Below are positions 32,086 through 43,362 of a stretch of DNA of 64,000 nt, one piece after another. Made by a program: the position numbers and the translations under genes. Source of the DNA: Plectosphaerella cucumerina (taxonomy: Eukaryota; Ascomycota; Sordariomycetes; Glomerellales; Plectosphaerellaceae); NCBI GenBank assembly GCA_020746995.1, contig JAGPXD010000002.1, positions 6,386,001 through 6,450,000 of the forward strand, in the 5' to 3' direction. The notes beneath the pieces are model-generated. The model had not been told where the DNA came from. It ran no database searches and worked only from the letters and a program-made list of their open reading frames with translations. Within the stretch, counting starts at the first letter, position 1. Each line of letters starts with the position of its first letter.

Positions 32086-33121
32086 GGGTTTTACTGACTA
32101 TCGGTACAGAACGCGATCGCCTCGCACAATGCCTACCAGCCCCCGTCAAGGGCGGGTCGAGGCTGGCAAGCAAGATCAACTTTTAACGTACCTACACATG
32201 ACACGGAGCATTGACGACGATGATGACCACAAAGCATGGGATGCGTTGCATGCGCGGCATTCTGTTCATTTAGCGAGGAAGGGAAGGAGAAAAGACCGAG
32301 GCTACTTGGTGGCCGGAACACCCACACGCACTCTCTTCGTCCGCGTCACGAGGAGGTCCACGCTCGGGATACCCATGAGATGACGATGTGTTCCTCTTGG
32401 ACAGCGGTGGGACGGGGAGGAGAGAATAGGAGGGGGATTTGCATCCCCGCAATTTGGAGAGGTCGGCCGTGCCGAGGCAGTCGCTCTCTGGATGATGTAG
32501 AATTGATGTGTGGAGGGGTAATGCAGCGGACAGCCGTTGAGGCTGTGCTTGCACATTCTTGCTGGACCTGAGTGATTGAGATGTGATGGTGATGCTGAGA
32601 TGTCTCGGTGACCAGTAGGGACGATCCAAGGCCGCCGATTGTGCAGTATTGATACCTTCCTGTGCTCTATCTAAGGTATGGAGCGGAAGCTTGCGTTCCG
32701 GACTTTTTGGTGTTTTATGGGAGACATCTGGGGAGATCTGGATGTGATGCCGTTGCGAATCACCAGTTGTCAGTGCACTCATGACCTTTGTGGTGGTCAG
32801 CGGTGGCTAGGAGTGTTTCTCCGGCGGTATCTGGATTTCTCCTTGGGGAAGGCCTGGATTGTGGCAGGAGATGATCCGTTCCTGTGATGGGCATGAAGGG
32901 GGCGAGGCAGTGTAAATAGATGAAGGAGTATATTAGGGTTGTAGTCTGGAGAAAACCGTCTATTAATCCGGGGTAACTGAGGACACTGGGAAACATGAAG
33001 GTGAAAGAAGCCAGTGTAAGGGTATATAACTGCTCTTGAAGATTCAGTTCCAGAGGACAGACATATCACCAAGCTGTGTCCCCAGTGTGCTTCGAATCCA
33101 ACTTGACTGAAATCCTTCACG
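32086..33121. promoter_or_regulatory. Intergenic: promoter of the AA9 gene
   Basis: About 1.04 kb. A TATATAA box at 33023-33029 lies about 95 bp upstream of the ATG at 33122, a good position for a regulated fungal gene. No coding segment is seen. Confidence 0.6.
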
Positions 33122-33838
33122 ATGCCATCTCTCAAGGCGTCCCTCACGGCCGTGGCATTCTGCGTAACGCAGGCGGCGGCGCACTACAACTTTGACCGGC
33201 TCATCATCAACGGCCAGGTAACGGGGGCGGCGACGGGCACGGCAACGGTACAGGCCGGGTCGCGCCTTGGTTTCAACGTGCGCGACATCCTCGAGCACCC
33301 GGGCCCGGTCAACATCTACCTCTCCCGAGCGCCGACGGGGACGACGGCGCAAAACTACCTCGGCGACGGGGAGTGGTTCAAGATCTACACCCTCGGGGTG
33401 CGGCAGTTCCGGCCGAACAAGGGCGTCAACTGGGCGGTGATGCCGACGGGAGACCGGGGCATCTACAACTTCACGTTCAGCTTGCCGGCGCAGACGCCGC
33501 CGGGGGACTACCTCTTGCGGGCGGAGCATATCGCGCTCCACTCGGCGGGGTCGTTTGGGCTCGCGCAGTTCTACATCGGGTGCGCGCAGCTGAGGATCAC
33601 GGGGCCGGGACCGGGGGCTGCCGGGGCGGCGGCGCCGGGACCGACAGTCAGGTTTCCGGGGGCATATCACGGACGCGAGCCGGGGGTGTTGATCAGTCTG
33701 TGGTGGCCGCCGCTTTATAATTATACGACGCTGGGGCCGGCGACGTGGCCGGATGGGTGTGAGGATCATACGGCGAATTTGCTGGGGCAGGTGGGCGATG
33801 GGGACTGTACGCCGATTCTGCCTTGCGAGGGGTTTTAG
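33122..33838 (+). CDS. AA9 lytic polysaccharide monooxygenase with internal deletion
   Basis: A secreted copper enzyme of the AA9 (former GH61) family, which oxidatively cleaves cellulose or related glucans. The 238-residue single exon begins with a signal peptide ending AAA before His21, which would be the copper-binding mature N-terminus. The second brace histidine is H59 (in LEHPGP). The conserved core YLLRAEHIALHSAG, then GLAQFYIGCAQL supplies H140, Q149 and the axial Tyr151. What is missing is the segment normally between the first strand (LIINGQVTG) and ATVQAGS, which carries the aromatic YVR strand and the first disulfide cysteine. His1 to His2 is 38 residues here, against about 75-85 in typical members. 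Cys154 therefore lacks its usual partner. The tail (VRFPGAYHGREPGVLISLWW) matches the AA9 subgroup that ends in IPG.Y.G.EPGI. No intron can restore the segment. Confidence 0.88.
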   Translation: MPSLKASLTAVAFCVTQAAAHYNFDRLIINGQVTGAATGTATVQAGSRLGFNVRDILEHPGPVNIYLSRAPTGTTAQNYLGDGEWFKIYTLGVRQFRPNKGVNWAVMPTGDRGIYNFTFSLPAQTPPGDYLLRAEHIALHSAGSFGLAQFYIGCAQLRITGPGPGAAGAAAPGPTVRFPGAYHGREPGVLISLWWPPLYNYTTLGPATWPDGCEDHTANLLGQVGDGDCTPILPCEGF

Positions 33839-36244
33839 CGGGGGATTTGTGCTTGGCAACATTTGAACCCGAGCTCGCATGGGAGTCCGAGGAGGGTCTG
33901 TTCGGTCGGTCGGGACGCTTGGTCGAGCGAGGGAAGAGCAGGGGGGCATTGTGTGCATGCTGCAAACGACGTGCGGTGTGCATGCGCCTGCTGCGGGACT
34001 TGGGAAGGTTGATTGGACGGGAAGTGAACGTGGACGAGGTCGTGGTGAGGGGTCTTCGCTTTTTGAGGTTGTCTCGGCCTCCGAGGTGTGGTGCTTCGGG
34101 TTGGGGGTGTCAGGGGGCAGCCCGGGGTTGAGGACTTGTTTGGACGAGGGGAGGTTTGTGCCTGAATCTCAGAAACTGTCACGATATGCTATTATTAGTT
34201 TGTTTACTTACAGAGTGAGTTACGCAGACATACAATGGATGGCAGAAGTGATGATGGGTTCTCGGGAGGTGTCGTTCATCAGCGATGAGGTGCAGACGGG
34301 GTGGGGTTGGGCTCGACGTCATTTCGCGCTTGCCCCTCCTTTTTGACAAAATGAGGTGGATGCTCCTTCCGACCCCACCCACACCCGGTTGTCCCAGCGA
34401 GGCAGGGCGAGGGAACCCGGTGCAGTGCAGTGCATGGCCAGGCCAGTCGTCGCGGCAGTTGGTCTGTCAAAAGAGCGGAGGATCGGCGTCCATTTCTGTC
34501 GGTTGTGGAATGGAAGGTCAGGAGGCTGGCTGTGGAACATGTTCGTGGGCATGGGGCCTTTTTCGAGGGATCTTGAGCAGTGCTGGCAGGAGTGTGTTGG
34601 CGCGGGAGGAGCGGAGCTGTCCCTGGACCTTCCTTGCAGCACGACTTAGCACCTGCCGACGCGGCCGACAGATCGGGCTTCCGTGTCCCGAGATCGAGAA
34701 CATCGAAAATCCCGTGGACGACGACACCATGGCACCTCAGTATTCGTGGAACCAAAGACCTGGATCTCCAGGCAGCATTGGAGGCCTGAAGTTGTTGTAC
34801 TTGTATATGCTGGTAGGCGTCTGTAGGGCGGGACGGGAGCTTGAGCTTGGGCGCCCATCCCACTACATGTCGTCATCCCGTACGCCCATCGCTCGGGGCC
34901 CGTCCACTTAGAGGGCATCTGGGGACTAATCGGCGCCTCGGGAGCGTGTCTCGGCCGCGCGCAGTCAGGCAGTCAGGAAGGGGCAAAAGTTTGATCGACA
35001 TCCGAACTCCCAGTGAGCTGGCCGCGGGGTGCTGTGCTGATGTGACCTGAAGGTGGGCAGCCTGCAGCGCCCTGTGAAGTCACTGCCACAAACCTGAACA
35101 AAAACCAGGACACACACCCATCCTCACATCTCATCTCACTCAAAACCACAATCCTCTCTCTCACGATAAGCACCACGAAGAACGAAGCAACACAAACCTG
35201 ACCCGTGCTGCCCTCGGCCCCTTCCCAGTCACTCGGCCCGGCCATCGTGAGCACCTTACTTCACTTGCCTTGCCTTAGCAGTGGGCCCCTCAAGACACGC
35301 ACCTCGCAAACTCCATGACATCCTATTAGCCAGCCCGACAGTCCTCCAGCTAAATCTGACACCGACCTCCTCCCACCTCCCAGCTAGCAGTCATCCATCC
35401 CGGCAAGGAAGGCTCACCACTTGCATTGCGCGCGCGGCGTGACAACTTGACGCCTCTTGCTTTGCCCAGCCTGCCAGCCCACCACCCCCCGTCCGTTCGT
35501 CCCACCGGCATCTCTCGGCGTGCCTGACCTCCTCCTCTCAGCATATTTAAGACATTCCCGCCCTTCCCGGCCACCCTCCGGCATAACATCTCCCCTCTTC
35601 GACCCAGCCGGCGCCCAACACACACACCACACACCCGACACCTTCGTCAGCAAAGTCAACCGTCACGTTGACCCCTCAGAATCCGTCAGCAACCCGACTG
35701 GCACGCGCTTGTCAGGTCGAGAAGCAAGCCTGTCCACAGCCCGCTGGCCACTGCCACCTAGAATCTGCTCGCTCGCTCCCGTCCTCCCAGGCAGCACCGA
35801 AAGGTCCCTTGCGCGGAACCGAGCTGTCGCGTTCGCTTCGCCCGCCTGCCCGCCTGAACGAGGGGCAACCCGGCCTGCCCGCTCGCCGCGCATTGAACAG
35901 CCCGGCGCATCGCTAAATCTCCACTGGACCAGTTGAAGTCATGGGCCTGGTACATGTGCCTGGCCGCCTGAGGTCCGCCTCGCTCAGTGAGTTTTGTCCC
36001 TCCCGTCCCGGGCGTTGACTCCCTCCACCATCCGCTTTTTCATTAAACCCGGCCGTCACCTCTGCCTTAACCCCCCGTCAGCTCCCCTCCATCCCAAGCC
36101 AATCTGCGAATTTCTGCACAACCCCGGACTTTCCGCAACCCCCCATCTCCCTTGCCGTCCGTTTTTTTTTGGGTTCTTCAAGAACCACAGCCGGGAGCTG
36201 CAGAACCACAACTTCCAGAGTCTCGCACATTCAGCTTGCCCCAG
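33839..36244. promoter_or_regulatory. Long intergenic region / leader of the oxysterol-binding gene
   Basis: About 2.4 kb without a supportable gene. The last kilobase is pyrimidine-rich. A possible upstream ATG at 35941 is followed by GTGAGT at 35988, and a CAG acceptor lies immediately before the ATG at 36245, so a 5' leader intron (about 35988-36244) is likely. Confidence 0.5.
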
Positions 36245-38333
36245 ATGCTGACGTCGTGGCTCACCGCCGCACCAGCCAGCACAGGCTCCGCCGATGCCAA
36301 AAACCACGAGGATGACGACACCCTTGTTGTTGAGCCTGACCAGGGCAATGGTGAGTCTCCTGCCGTCGCCTCGCGCCGCCGCGCCGCGCCGCATCGCATC
36401 GCACCGTCGCTGACTCCATCGCCAAAAAGTCCTCACCCACATCATCTCCCAGCTGCGGCCGGGCGCCGACCTGAGCAGAGTCACCCTGCCCACCTTCATC
36501 CTCGAGCCCCGGAGCATGTTGGAGAGGATAACCAAGTCAGTTTTTCTACGCCTGCCAGTGCCCCTCCGGCCGCTGCCCCTCCCCCGCCATGCACCCGTGC
36601 GCGACCACGCCCGAGTCATCGCCGTCGCCCTGCTGTTGGATGCGCCGTGCTGACGATTGTGCCGGACAGCTTCATGTGCCACCCGGAGCTGCTCCTCTCC
36701 ATTCCCCAGATCGATGATCCCACCGCACGATTTGTCGAGGTGGTCAAGTTCTACCTGAGCGGATGGCACATCCGACCTCCGTAAGTCCCGCCATATCCTC
36801 ATGCATGCGCGCAGCTTGCGCGCCGTTGCGTACCCCCTGGCTGACCCGAATGGCGACTCCCACACAGAGGCGTCAAGAAACCACTCAACCCCATCCTTGG
36901 CGAGATCTTTTCTTGCTACTGGGACCTGCCCGACAAGACCCGCGCCTACTACATCGCCGAACAGACGTCTCATCACCCGCCCAAGTCCAGCTACTTCTAC
37001 ATGGCCCCGCAGCACCATGTCCGAGTCGACGGAACCCTGAAGCCGCGGAGCAGATTCCTTGGCAACTCGGCCGCCAGCATCATGGAGGGCATCGCCATCC
37101 TGAGCTTCCTCAACAGGGGCGCCAAAGGAACCAAGGGGGAGCAATAGTACGTTGTCGCCCAGGCCTGGTGTCCCAATTTTCCGCATTCTCGCGGTAAACT
37201 GACCTCTTTCGTCAAGCATTATCACGCAGCCGAACATGTACGCCCGAGGCATCCTCTTCGGAAAGATGAAGTACGAGCTCGGCGACCACAGCTTCGTGCG
37301 TTGCCCGGAGCTCGACCTCGTCGCGGATCTCGACTTCAAGACGAAGGGTTGGGTCGGTGGCACGTACAACGCCATCGGTGGATACATCAAGAGGGAGAGC
37401 ACCGATGAGATCCTCTATGAGCTCTCGGGCTTGTGGAGCGACGAGATGTTCATCAAGGACGTCAGGGTAAGGCCCCCCTTAGACCCCCACTTTCCTTGCG
37501 TCTGTCCACCAAGCTGATCAGCCCAGACCGGCCACAAGGAGATGTTCTTCAACGGCAGAACCGCAAAGCCTTCGGAACCGCTGGTGCGCCCCATCGAGGA
37601 ACAGGAGGAACGCGAGTCCCAGAAGCTGTGGCAGACGACTGTCCAGGCCGTCAAGGATAAGAACCACGAACTGGCGACGGACGAGAAGACCAAGATCGAG
37701 GACCGGCAACGAGCCGAGCGGGAGGCCCGCGCCAGCGAAGGCGTGGAGTGGCACCCCAGACTCTTCAGGAGGGTCAAGGGAGGGCCCGGCGGCCTCGACG
37801 AGGGCGAGGAGGACCTGGAGTGGATCATCAACGCCAAGATGTGCGTCGGCCCCCTTGATATCCCGTTGACATGATGCTGACGCGACTGCAGCGACGCAAC
37901 CTCCCCTGAGAAGCAGGAGGAGCAGATCAAGGCCATCTACCCCGTCATCCCCGGCCAAAAGCCGTCCGCGAAGAACCAGATTCCCCCGCACAACCCCACA
38001 CCGCTGGCCACGCCGGCAACAGAGCCCAAGGAGGCCGAGCTGATCAACTTTGGTGCTTCGAACAACACGAACGGAGTCTCGTCGGAGGCTGCCCCGGCCC
38101 CGACTCCAGCCCCGGCAACCGCAGCCGCACCCACACCCGCCGCTGCATCAGCCGCATCCCCAGAGATGGAGCGGAGCGACTCGAAGGACATCCAGGGGAT
38201 GCTCAGCCGGACAGGCACGCAGGCACCGGACGGGCCACTGATGGACTTCACCGGCGACCTGAAGAAGGCCGTCCCTGAACTCAAGCGACAGGACACGAGC
38301 GGCGATGACTCCTTTCATGACGCGAAAGAGTAA
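36245..38333 (+). CDS. Oxysterol-binding protein (Kes1/Osh4-type ORP)
   Basis: ORP proteins carry sterol and PI4P between membranes at contact sites. Seven exons (36245-36350, 36430-36535, 36670-36780, 36868-37146, 37217-37466, 37527-37840, 37892-38333) give 535 residues. The OSBP signature EQTSHHPP is at about residues 139-146. Other hallmarks are TFILEPRSMLERITNFM (across intron 2), LNPILGEIFSCYWD, NMYARGILFGKMKYELG and YIKRESTDEIL. There is no PH domain, ankyrin repeat or transmembrane segment, as in the short Kes1/Osh4 class. The C-terminal 120 residues are Pro/Ala-rich and disordered, longer than in yeast. The start at 36245 is the first Met of the conserved frame. An upstream ATG at 35941 would need an intron I cannot close in frame. 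Confidence 0.92.
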
Positions 38334-38893
38334 TGAGAGACGACATGAAGAGTAGCAGAAGGGAATTGGTCGAAAAGACGATGTACGACCACGGGGGAAC
38401 GAAAGACATGGCTCGATGGCCTCAACGGCCCGGGCACGGGGTTGGCGATCAGCCAGCCCACGGAAGGCGCACGGCGGATTGGGACCCGGCACGGTCGACA
38501 CACATTCATGTAGATTTTTGGGTAGCGAACCGGACGAGAACAGGAAGCAAGCACACGGCATCAACTGCTTACAACACAATTCTCCTCGTAAGGGGTTGCC
38601 TCCCCGCCCGTGATTCTCAGTATGATGTTCTCGCCGGCTTGTACGCCCATAATGCTATTATTGTAGCTCTTTTGATGTACATCTCCAAGACAACCGTTTC
38701 CTCAAAACGCCACCAACGCCGTCCCATCGCCTTCCTTGGTGTGGGGTATCATACATGGGGATCGGGAGGTAGTGGTAGAAGCTTCGCATCCGCATCAACC
38801 TCTCGCTCCCGCCCTTCTTTCTGTCCCTTCTTCTTTCCCTTGACCTCCTCTGCTTCCTCTGGGGGTTCTCCACCCCTTCCTCCCTTCAGGCCT
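38334..38893. other. Convergent intergenic gap
   Basis: 560 bp between the ORP stop (plus) and the U2AF35 stop (minus). It should be two 3' UTRs. I see no coding segment and no repeat. Confidence 0.5.
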
Positions 38894-39582
38894 CTAGCCT
38901 CTCCTCCTCGTGGGCTCAGGGGTAGGGCTGCGGCTGGGGCTCTTGGCGGCGCCGCCCTGGTCCTTGAGCCAGCGCTTGGTGCTGAGGGTGAGGTCGCGGT
39001 CGAGCTCGTCCGAGGGGTTCTTGCGGTGGATGAAGTTGCAGAAGCCGCCGCGGACGCAGCCCTCGCCCGAGTTAAGGCGGCAGCAGGCTTCGCGGAAGTC
39101 GGTGACGGGGGAGAGCTCGCAGTAGATGGGGCGGGCGGCGTACCACCGCGAGTTGAGCTCGTCGCAGGCCTTTTGGGCGGACTCTTCGTATTTGAAGCGG
39201 GCGTAGACGTTGCCGATGAGATCTGGGGACAAAATGTCAGTAAACGGATTGCAAGGGGATGGGGTGGACGGAGGAACGTACGGTCGTTGTTGTTGTCACA
39301 CACGACGAGCTCCTCGAGCTCGCCGTACTTGCACAGCTCGCACCAGATGTCCTCGTAAAAGGCGTCAAAGTGGTTCTGCAGCTGGCTTGCGTTCAGGCGG
39401 TTCTTGGGGTCGTGAGCCGGGTTCTGGTAGAGGTTGGGCATGAGGACGGTCTGCGAGTACGAGGGCTTGACGTGCTTGCGCGAGCAGCGGTCGCCGTGGC
39501 GGCACGCGCCAATCTTGAAGTAGAACGAGCAGTTGACCTTGTCGAGCTCGGTGCCGAAGATGGAGGCGAGGAAATTGGCCAT
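38894..39582 (-). CDS. U2 snRNP auxiliary factor small subunit (U2AF35)
   Basis: U2AF35 recognises the 3' splice-site AG and recruits U2 snRNP as a dimer with U2AF65. Two exons (39582-39282, 39222-38894) give 209 residues, close to the usual fungal size. Two CCCH zinc fingers flank a UHM-type RRM. Finger 1 is CSFYFKIGACRHGDRCSRKH at about 18-37. The UHM part reads FEELVV-like (YGELEELVVCDNNND), then HLIGNVYARFKYEESAQKAC across the intron. Finger 2 is CCRLNSGEGCVRGGFCNFIH. The C-terminal RS region is short (SPSRSPTPEPTRRRG) compared with the animal protein. The start is the first ATG and is followed directly by the finger. Confidence 0.95.
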
Positions 39583-40558
39583 TGTGACGGGTGTGCGCGC
39601 GCGGAGGTTCGAGGGGTGCTGTGGTGTTTCGGCGTGCTACTGCTGGGGAGGAGGTTCGACGGCGGATGAGGCTGCGATGCTGAAGGAGATGAGAGGGAAG
39701 AATTGAAGGAATCTGGAGCCCAGCCTTGCGCCACTAATGGCGATGGATTATGTAAGTGAACAGAGCTAAAGTGGCTGGTGGTTGTGGCTGTGACTCAGCA
39801 CGAGAGACACGACAGGGGTCCTTCGAGATGCTTCCGTGGTCATGTCGCACACCCCGGATGTTGCCCATTGGCCCGGGTCGCGCAAGAGTCAAACGGGGGC
39901 ATCAATCTCACGTCGGACCGCGCATCTATCGTCCGGACGAGGCAATGCACACGTGCCTGCATGTGCCCTGCCCGGCCGCATATTCCAAAAAGCTGCGATG
40001 CCGTGTTTCGACGGCGGGTACGTACCTGGCGAAAACGCGGGGCAGTATCGACGACTAACCATTGGCTGGCTGTTCTTATCGTCAGCTGGACTTTGCGCCC
40101 AAGCCAAGCCCGCGCCCGTGCGCATTGAATCTCGGAATCCTAGCACCTCGGACACACCTTGTCTCGCAGCCTACTAGGTACACACGGTTGACCCCTGATC
40201 AAACAGACGGCGGCCCCCTCTCTCTCGTCTCGCCGCCCCATCCCGGACTTCTCTCGCCCAAAAAACAATAACAATCACCAGCTGGACTGACGAGTTGGCC
40301 AGCTGAAGAGATTTGCACTCGACGCTCAAACTTTACAAACAAAGAAACCCGAGCTTCCCCCTCGACCACCCGCGTCATCGAACAAAGAACCGATCTTCGA
40401 AGAGAGACACGCGACCCGCACTCGAGCTCGGCCATGAGCTTCGCGAGACAACTTTTGTCTCGCTAACCAACAACGCCCAACGAAGTCCCGCTCCCTGCAT
40501 CCTACCTTCTCGATAAACCCAGCGACATTCCGACCCCTCCCTCCCCCCTCCGCCGGTC
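39583..40558. promoter_or_regulatory. Shared promoter between U2AF35 and the ELMO gene
   Basis: A 976 bp head-to-head gap holding both promoters. The last 200 bp before 40559 is pyrimidine-rich. I see no coding sequence or obvious box. Confidence 0.5.
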
Positions 40559-42829
40559 ATGGACCAGGCCGATATCCCCGCGCTGCTGTCGCGGCTGGCC
40601 AGCGACGAGGACGCAGCTCGCAAAATGGCTGTCTTCAAGCTGCAGTCGTCCATCAACGACCCTGCCTTCGCCGACGTCTTCATCTCCACCGGCGGCCTCG
40701 TCGTCCTCCGCCGCCTCATCATGAGCACCGGCGGCAACACCCTCGCCTACTCGCTCCAGAGCCTGACGCGCCTGCTCGAGGTCGACATGGGCTGGGACAT
40801 TTTCGAGGGCGCCGGCGCCGGGGACCTCGTCGAGCGCATAGTCGAGCTCATCGTCACAAACCCCCTCGTCAACATCCTCCGCGGCGCAATGTCCATCCTC
40901 GTCGCCCTCGTCAGCCACTCCCAGTCCACGCCACTGGGCGCCGTCCGCTCCCCCGGCACCTTTGGCTTCCGCGCCCTGAAGCCAGCCGTCGCCGTCTACC
41001 CACAGTTCTTCGAGCTCGTCATCGCCCAGCTGCAGTCTGCCGATCACGCCCTCTGCGCCAACGCCCTGATGCTCATCAACGCCCTGATACGAGACGCCGT
41101 CGCCAGCGACACGGGCGGCGGCACGACCACCCTCGGTAGCGCGGGCTCCGGGCCCCCGATCGAGGAGTGGTCAAAGTTCATCAAGCGCCTGCAGGACCTG
41201 GGCCTCATCAAGGCCGTCTACAACCTGATGCAGAGCTCGGCGCTACAAGACCTCGCGCACCCGCTGCTCGAGTTCCAGTCGCTCACAAAGGTGCTGCTAC
41301 GCAAGTGGAGGGAGGTGCGCGTGGACGTCGAGCGGCCCGAGCACCGCCGCGGCCTCAAGGGCCTGCACCTCGCCAGCGCTCCCGAGAAGCAACCGGCGCC
41401 GCTGTCCAACGGCCTCTCGCGCGTCGAGGAGCTCGAGGGCGTCGGGCGCAAGGGCAGCCGGCGCCACAACCCCGAAAAGTGGCGTCGGCTCGGTTTCGAG
41501 TCGGAGAGCCCCGCCGTCGAGTTTGACCACACGGGCTTCCTCGGCATGATGGACCTGACCGACTACGTGCGCAAGCACGAGGATGGCTTCCAGAAGATGC
41601 TGCTGGAGCAGTCGACCCGCGCCCTGCATGAGCGCTGTCCCATCGCCCGCGCCAGCCTGGCCGTCACCATGATCCTCTATGACCACTTCGACGTCGACCG
41701 GTCCGAGGTCGACGACTTCAAAGGCCACCAGAGCCTCGACGGCGTCAAGAACGAGCGCCTCTTCCGGCCCCTGCTGCTACAGTGGTCCAAGCTACACACC
41801 GCCGGCCTCCTGGCCTTCTTCCGCGTCTGGAAGGCCACGGGCGCCGTCCAGGGCGACTTTGAAAAAGTCACCGAGCTCGTCCGCATCCTCATCGGCCAGG
41901 TCGTCGGCCAGGCCGCCCGCACAAAGGACGTGCTCGAGGTTGAGGACGAGCTGCTCGAGTACGACTGCGCCCGCCTCCGCGAGCTCCAGATGGACCTGCT
42001 CGACCTCTCCTTCGAGGAGCAGTGGGGCCAGCACCTCTACCAGGTGCGCGAGGAACTCCGGCAGGAGGCCCTGCAGTTCGTCAAGGAGCAACGCGTCCGC
42101 TGCCTCCTCGAGGGCTCGTGGTTCGCGAAGCCGATGCCGCGCCGCGATACCAACGGCACGCACCGCGATGACGCCGGCGCCAACGGTACGCTGCCACAAG
42201 GGCAGCAGCCGAGGCGGAGGCTCTACACCCCGACGCCCTGGCGCTTCGCCCGCCTCTCCCACAACCGCCGCTTCCTGCACTACGCCGACTTTGAGGCGCA
42301 AACACCCCAGCCTCCGGGCCTCGACATCCTCACCGACAAGATCGACCTGAGCACAATCAGCTCCGTCGTCTCCAACGTCTCAGCCCCCGACTCGGCCGGC
42401 GCCGCCCCCGCCGCCGACGCCCGCAGCGCAACCAGCAGCACGACCCTCAAGAACGCCGGCCCCGCCGCGGCAATCACCCAGCCCCAGGTCGCCGTGCGGT
42501 CCACCACAAAGATCACCATCCTCAGCTACGCCGACGCCTCCGCCCCCACCACCAAGGACGACCCCACGCCAAAGGAGCACCCCGTCCTGACCCTACACCC
42601 CATCACCCACAGCCTCGCGTCCGAGTGGCTCGACGGCCTCCTCATGCTCCTCAACCAGGCCCCCATCACGGCAGAGACTAACAAGCTCGTCCGCCTGGTG
42701 AGCGAGTACGGCCTCAAGATCCGCCTGCTCAACGTCCGCGTCGAGGCCGCCTATGCCGGGCCCCCGCCTGGCGCCGGCGTCGTACCGAGCCGCGAGGGCT
42801 TGGATGATGATTACTACTACGAGGTGTAA
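40559..42829 (+). CDS. ELMO/CED-12-domain protein
   Basis: A single-exon 756-residue protein of the ELMO/CED-12 type. ELMO proteins work with DOCK-family exchange factors to activate Rac/Rho-type GTPases and control actin. The N-terminal part is alpha-helical, armadillo-like (LLSRLASDEDAARKMAVFKL, then LRRLIMSTGGNTLAYSLQSL). The ELMO core lies at about 320-500 (FDHTGFLGMMDLTDYVRKHE, then ERLFRPLLLQWSKLHTAGLL, then LLEYDCARLRELQMDLLDLS). A PH-like domain follows at about 545-730 (TPWRFARLSHNRRFLHYADF, with the final helix SEWLDGLLMLLNQAP). The layout matches animal ELMO1-3, and the size is usual for the family. Confidence 0.9.
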   Translation: MDQADIPALLSRLASDEDAARKMAVFKLQSSINDPAFADVFISTGGLVVLRRLIMSTGGNTLAYSLQSLTRLLEVDMGWDIFEGAGAGDLVERIVELIVTNPLVNILRGAMSILVALVSHSQSTPLGAVRSPGTFGFRALKPAVAVYPQFFELVIAQLQSADHALCANALMLINALIRDAVASDTGGGTTTLGSAGSGPPIEEWSKFIKRLQDLGLIKAVYNLMQSSALQDLAHPLLEFQSLTKVLLRKWREVRVDVERPEHRRGLKGLHLASAPEKQPAPLSNGLSRVEELEGVGRKGSRRHNPEKWRRLGFESESPAVEFDHTGFLGMMDLTDYVRKHEDGFQKMLLEQSTRALHERCPIARASLAVTMILYDHFDVDRSEVDDFKGHQSLDGVKNERLFRPLLLQWSKLHTAGLLAFFRVWKATGAVQGDFEKVTELVRILIGQVVGQAARTKDVLEVEDELLEYDCARLRELQMDLLDLSFEEQWGQHLYQVREELRQEALQFVKEQRVRCLLEGSWFAKPMPRRDTNGTHRDDAGANGTLPQGQQPRRRLYTPTPWRFARLSHNRRFLHYADFEAQTPQPPGLDILTDKIDLSTISSVVSNVSAPDSAGAAPAADARSATSSTTLKNAGPAAAITQPQVAVRSTTKITILSYADASAPTTKDDPTPKEHPVLTLHPITHSLASEWLDGLLMLLNQAPITAETNKLVRLVSEYGLKIRLLNVRVEAAYAGPPPGAGVVPSREGLDDDYYYEV

Positions 42830-43362
42830 AGGGAAGAGGGGCTGTTGCCCGTGTACGAATGTGAAGAAGAAGAAGAATGGAGGAAGAGGGACGTGACACA
42901 TATCCCCCTCCATGGCCGCGCATATAATCGGTCAGCCTTCGCGCTGACTTCTGTGTACATCTGGCCGGACGGGCGAATCCCCTCAAACGACACATACTTC
43001 CTGACGACAAGAGGGCGACCAACGGGGTTTGGGTAGATCTGTGCTTTTGCTGTTTTCTTGCTGCTTTTCCTGCGCTGCGCTGTGTCGTTTTCGATTATAC
43101 CCTCTTAGCTAAACCTGCTGTTTCCCCCCCGACGCCTGCACTCTCCTGTGATGATTCACGGCCTCCCAGGATATTTCGCACATTATAATGCCTCCCAGGA
43201 TATTTCGCACATTATAATGCCTCCCAGTATGTTTTGCACTTTCAAATCAGAATTCGCAAATACTGTAAACAAGACATCACCTTAGGTATCCCCCCGTCTC
43301 TAATCCAAAAGCCCCGCTTCCCATATCCAACGCCCAAATGGTGGTACATGGTAGCAAGCACA
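42830..43362. other. Convergent intergenic gap with a short tandem repeat
   Basis: 533 bp between two stop codons. Apart from the 29 bp tandem repeat described separately it appears to be 3' UTR. Confidence 0.5.
43161..43239. repeat. 29 bp tandem repeat, about 2.7 copies
   Basis: Units start at 43161, 43190 and 43219. The first two are identical over 29 bp (beginning GCCTCCCAGGATATTTCGCA); the third is partial and diverged. It lies in the convergent 3' gap between the ELMO gene and the Zn2Cys6 gene. Each full unit contains TTATAAT, which could act as a 3'-end element, but that is a guess. Confidence 0.95.

Noticed and set aside
33186..33260. Hidden intron or exon that could restore the missing AA9 segment
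   Set aside because: There is no room in the DNA; the coding frame is continuous from the signal peptide to the core.
35941..35987. Upstream ATG and short exon for the oxysterol-binding gene
   Set aside because: No acceptor joins it in frame to the conserved coding sequence; more likely 5' leader.
36056..37402. 448-codon open frame on the minus strand
   Set aside because: Antisense to the oxysterol-binding gene, crossing its exons and introns.
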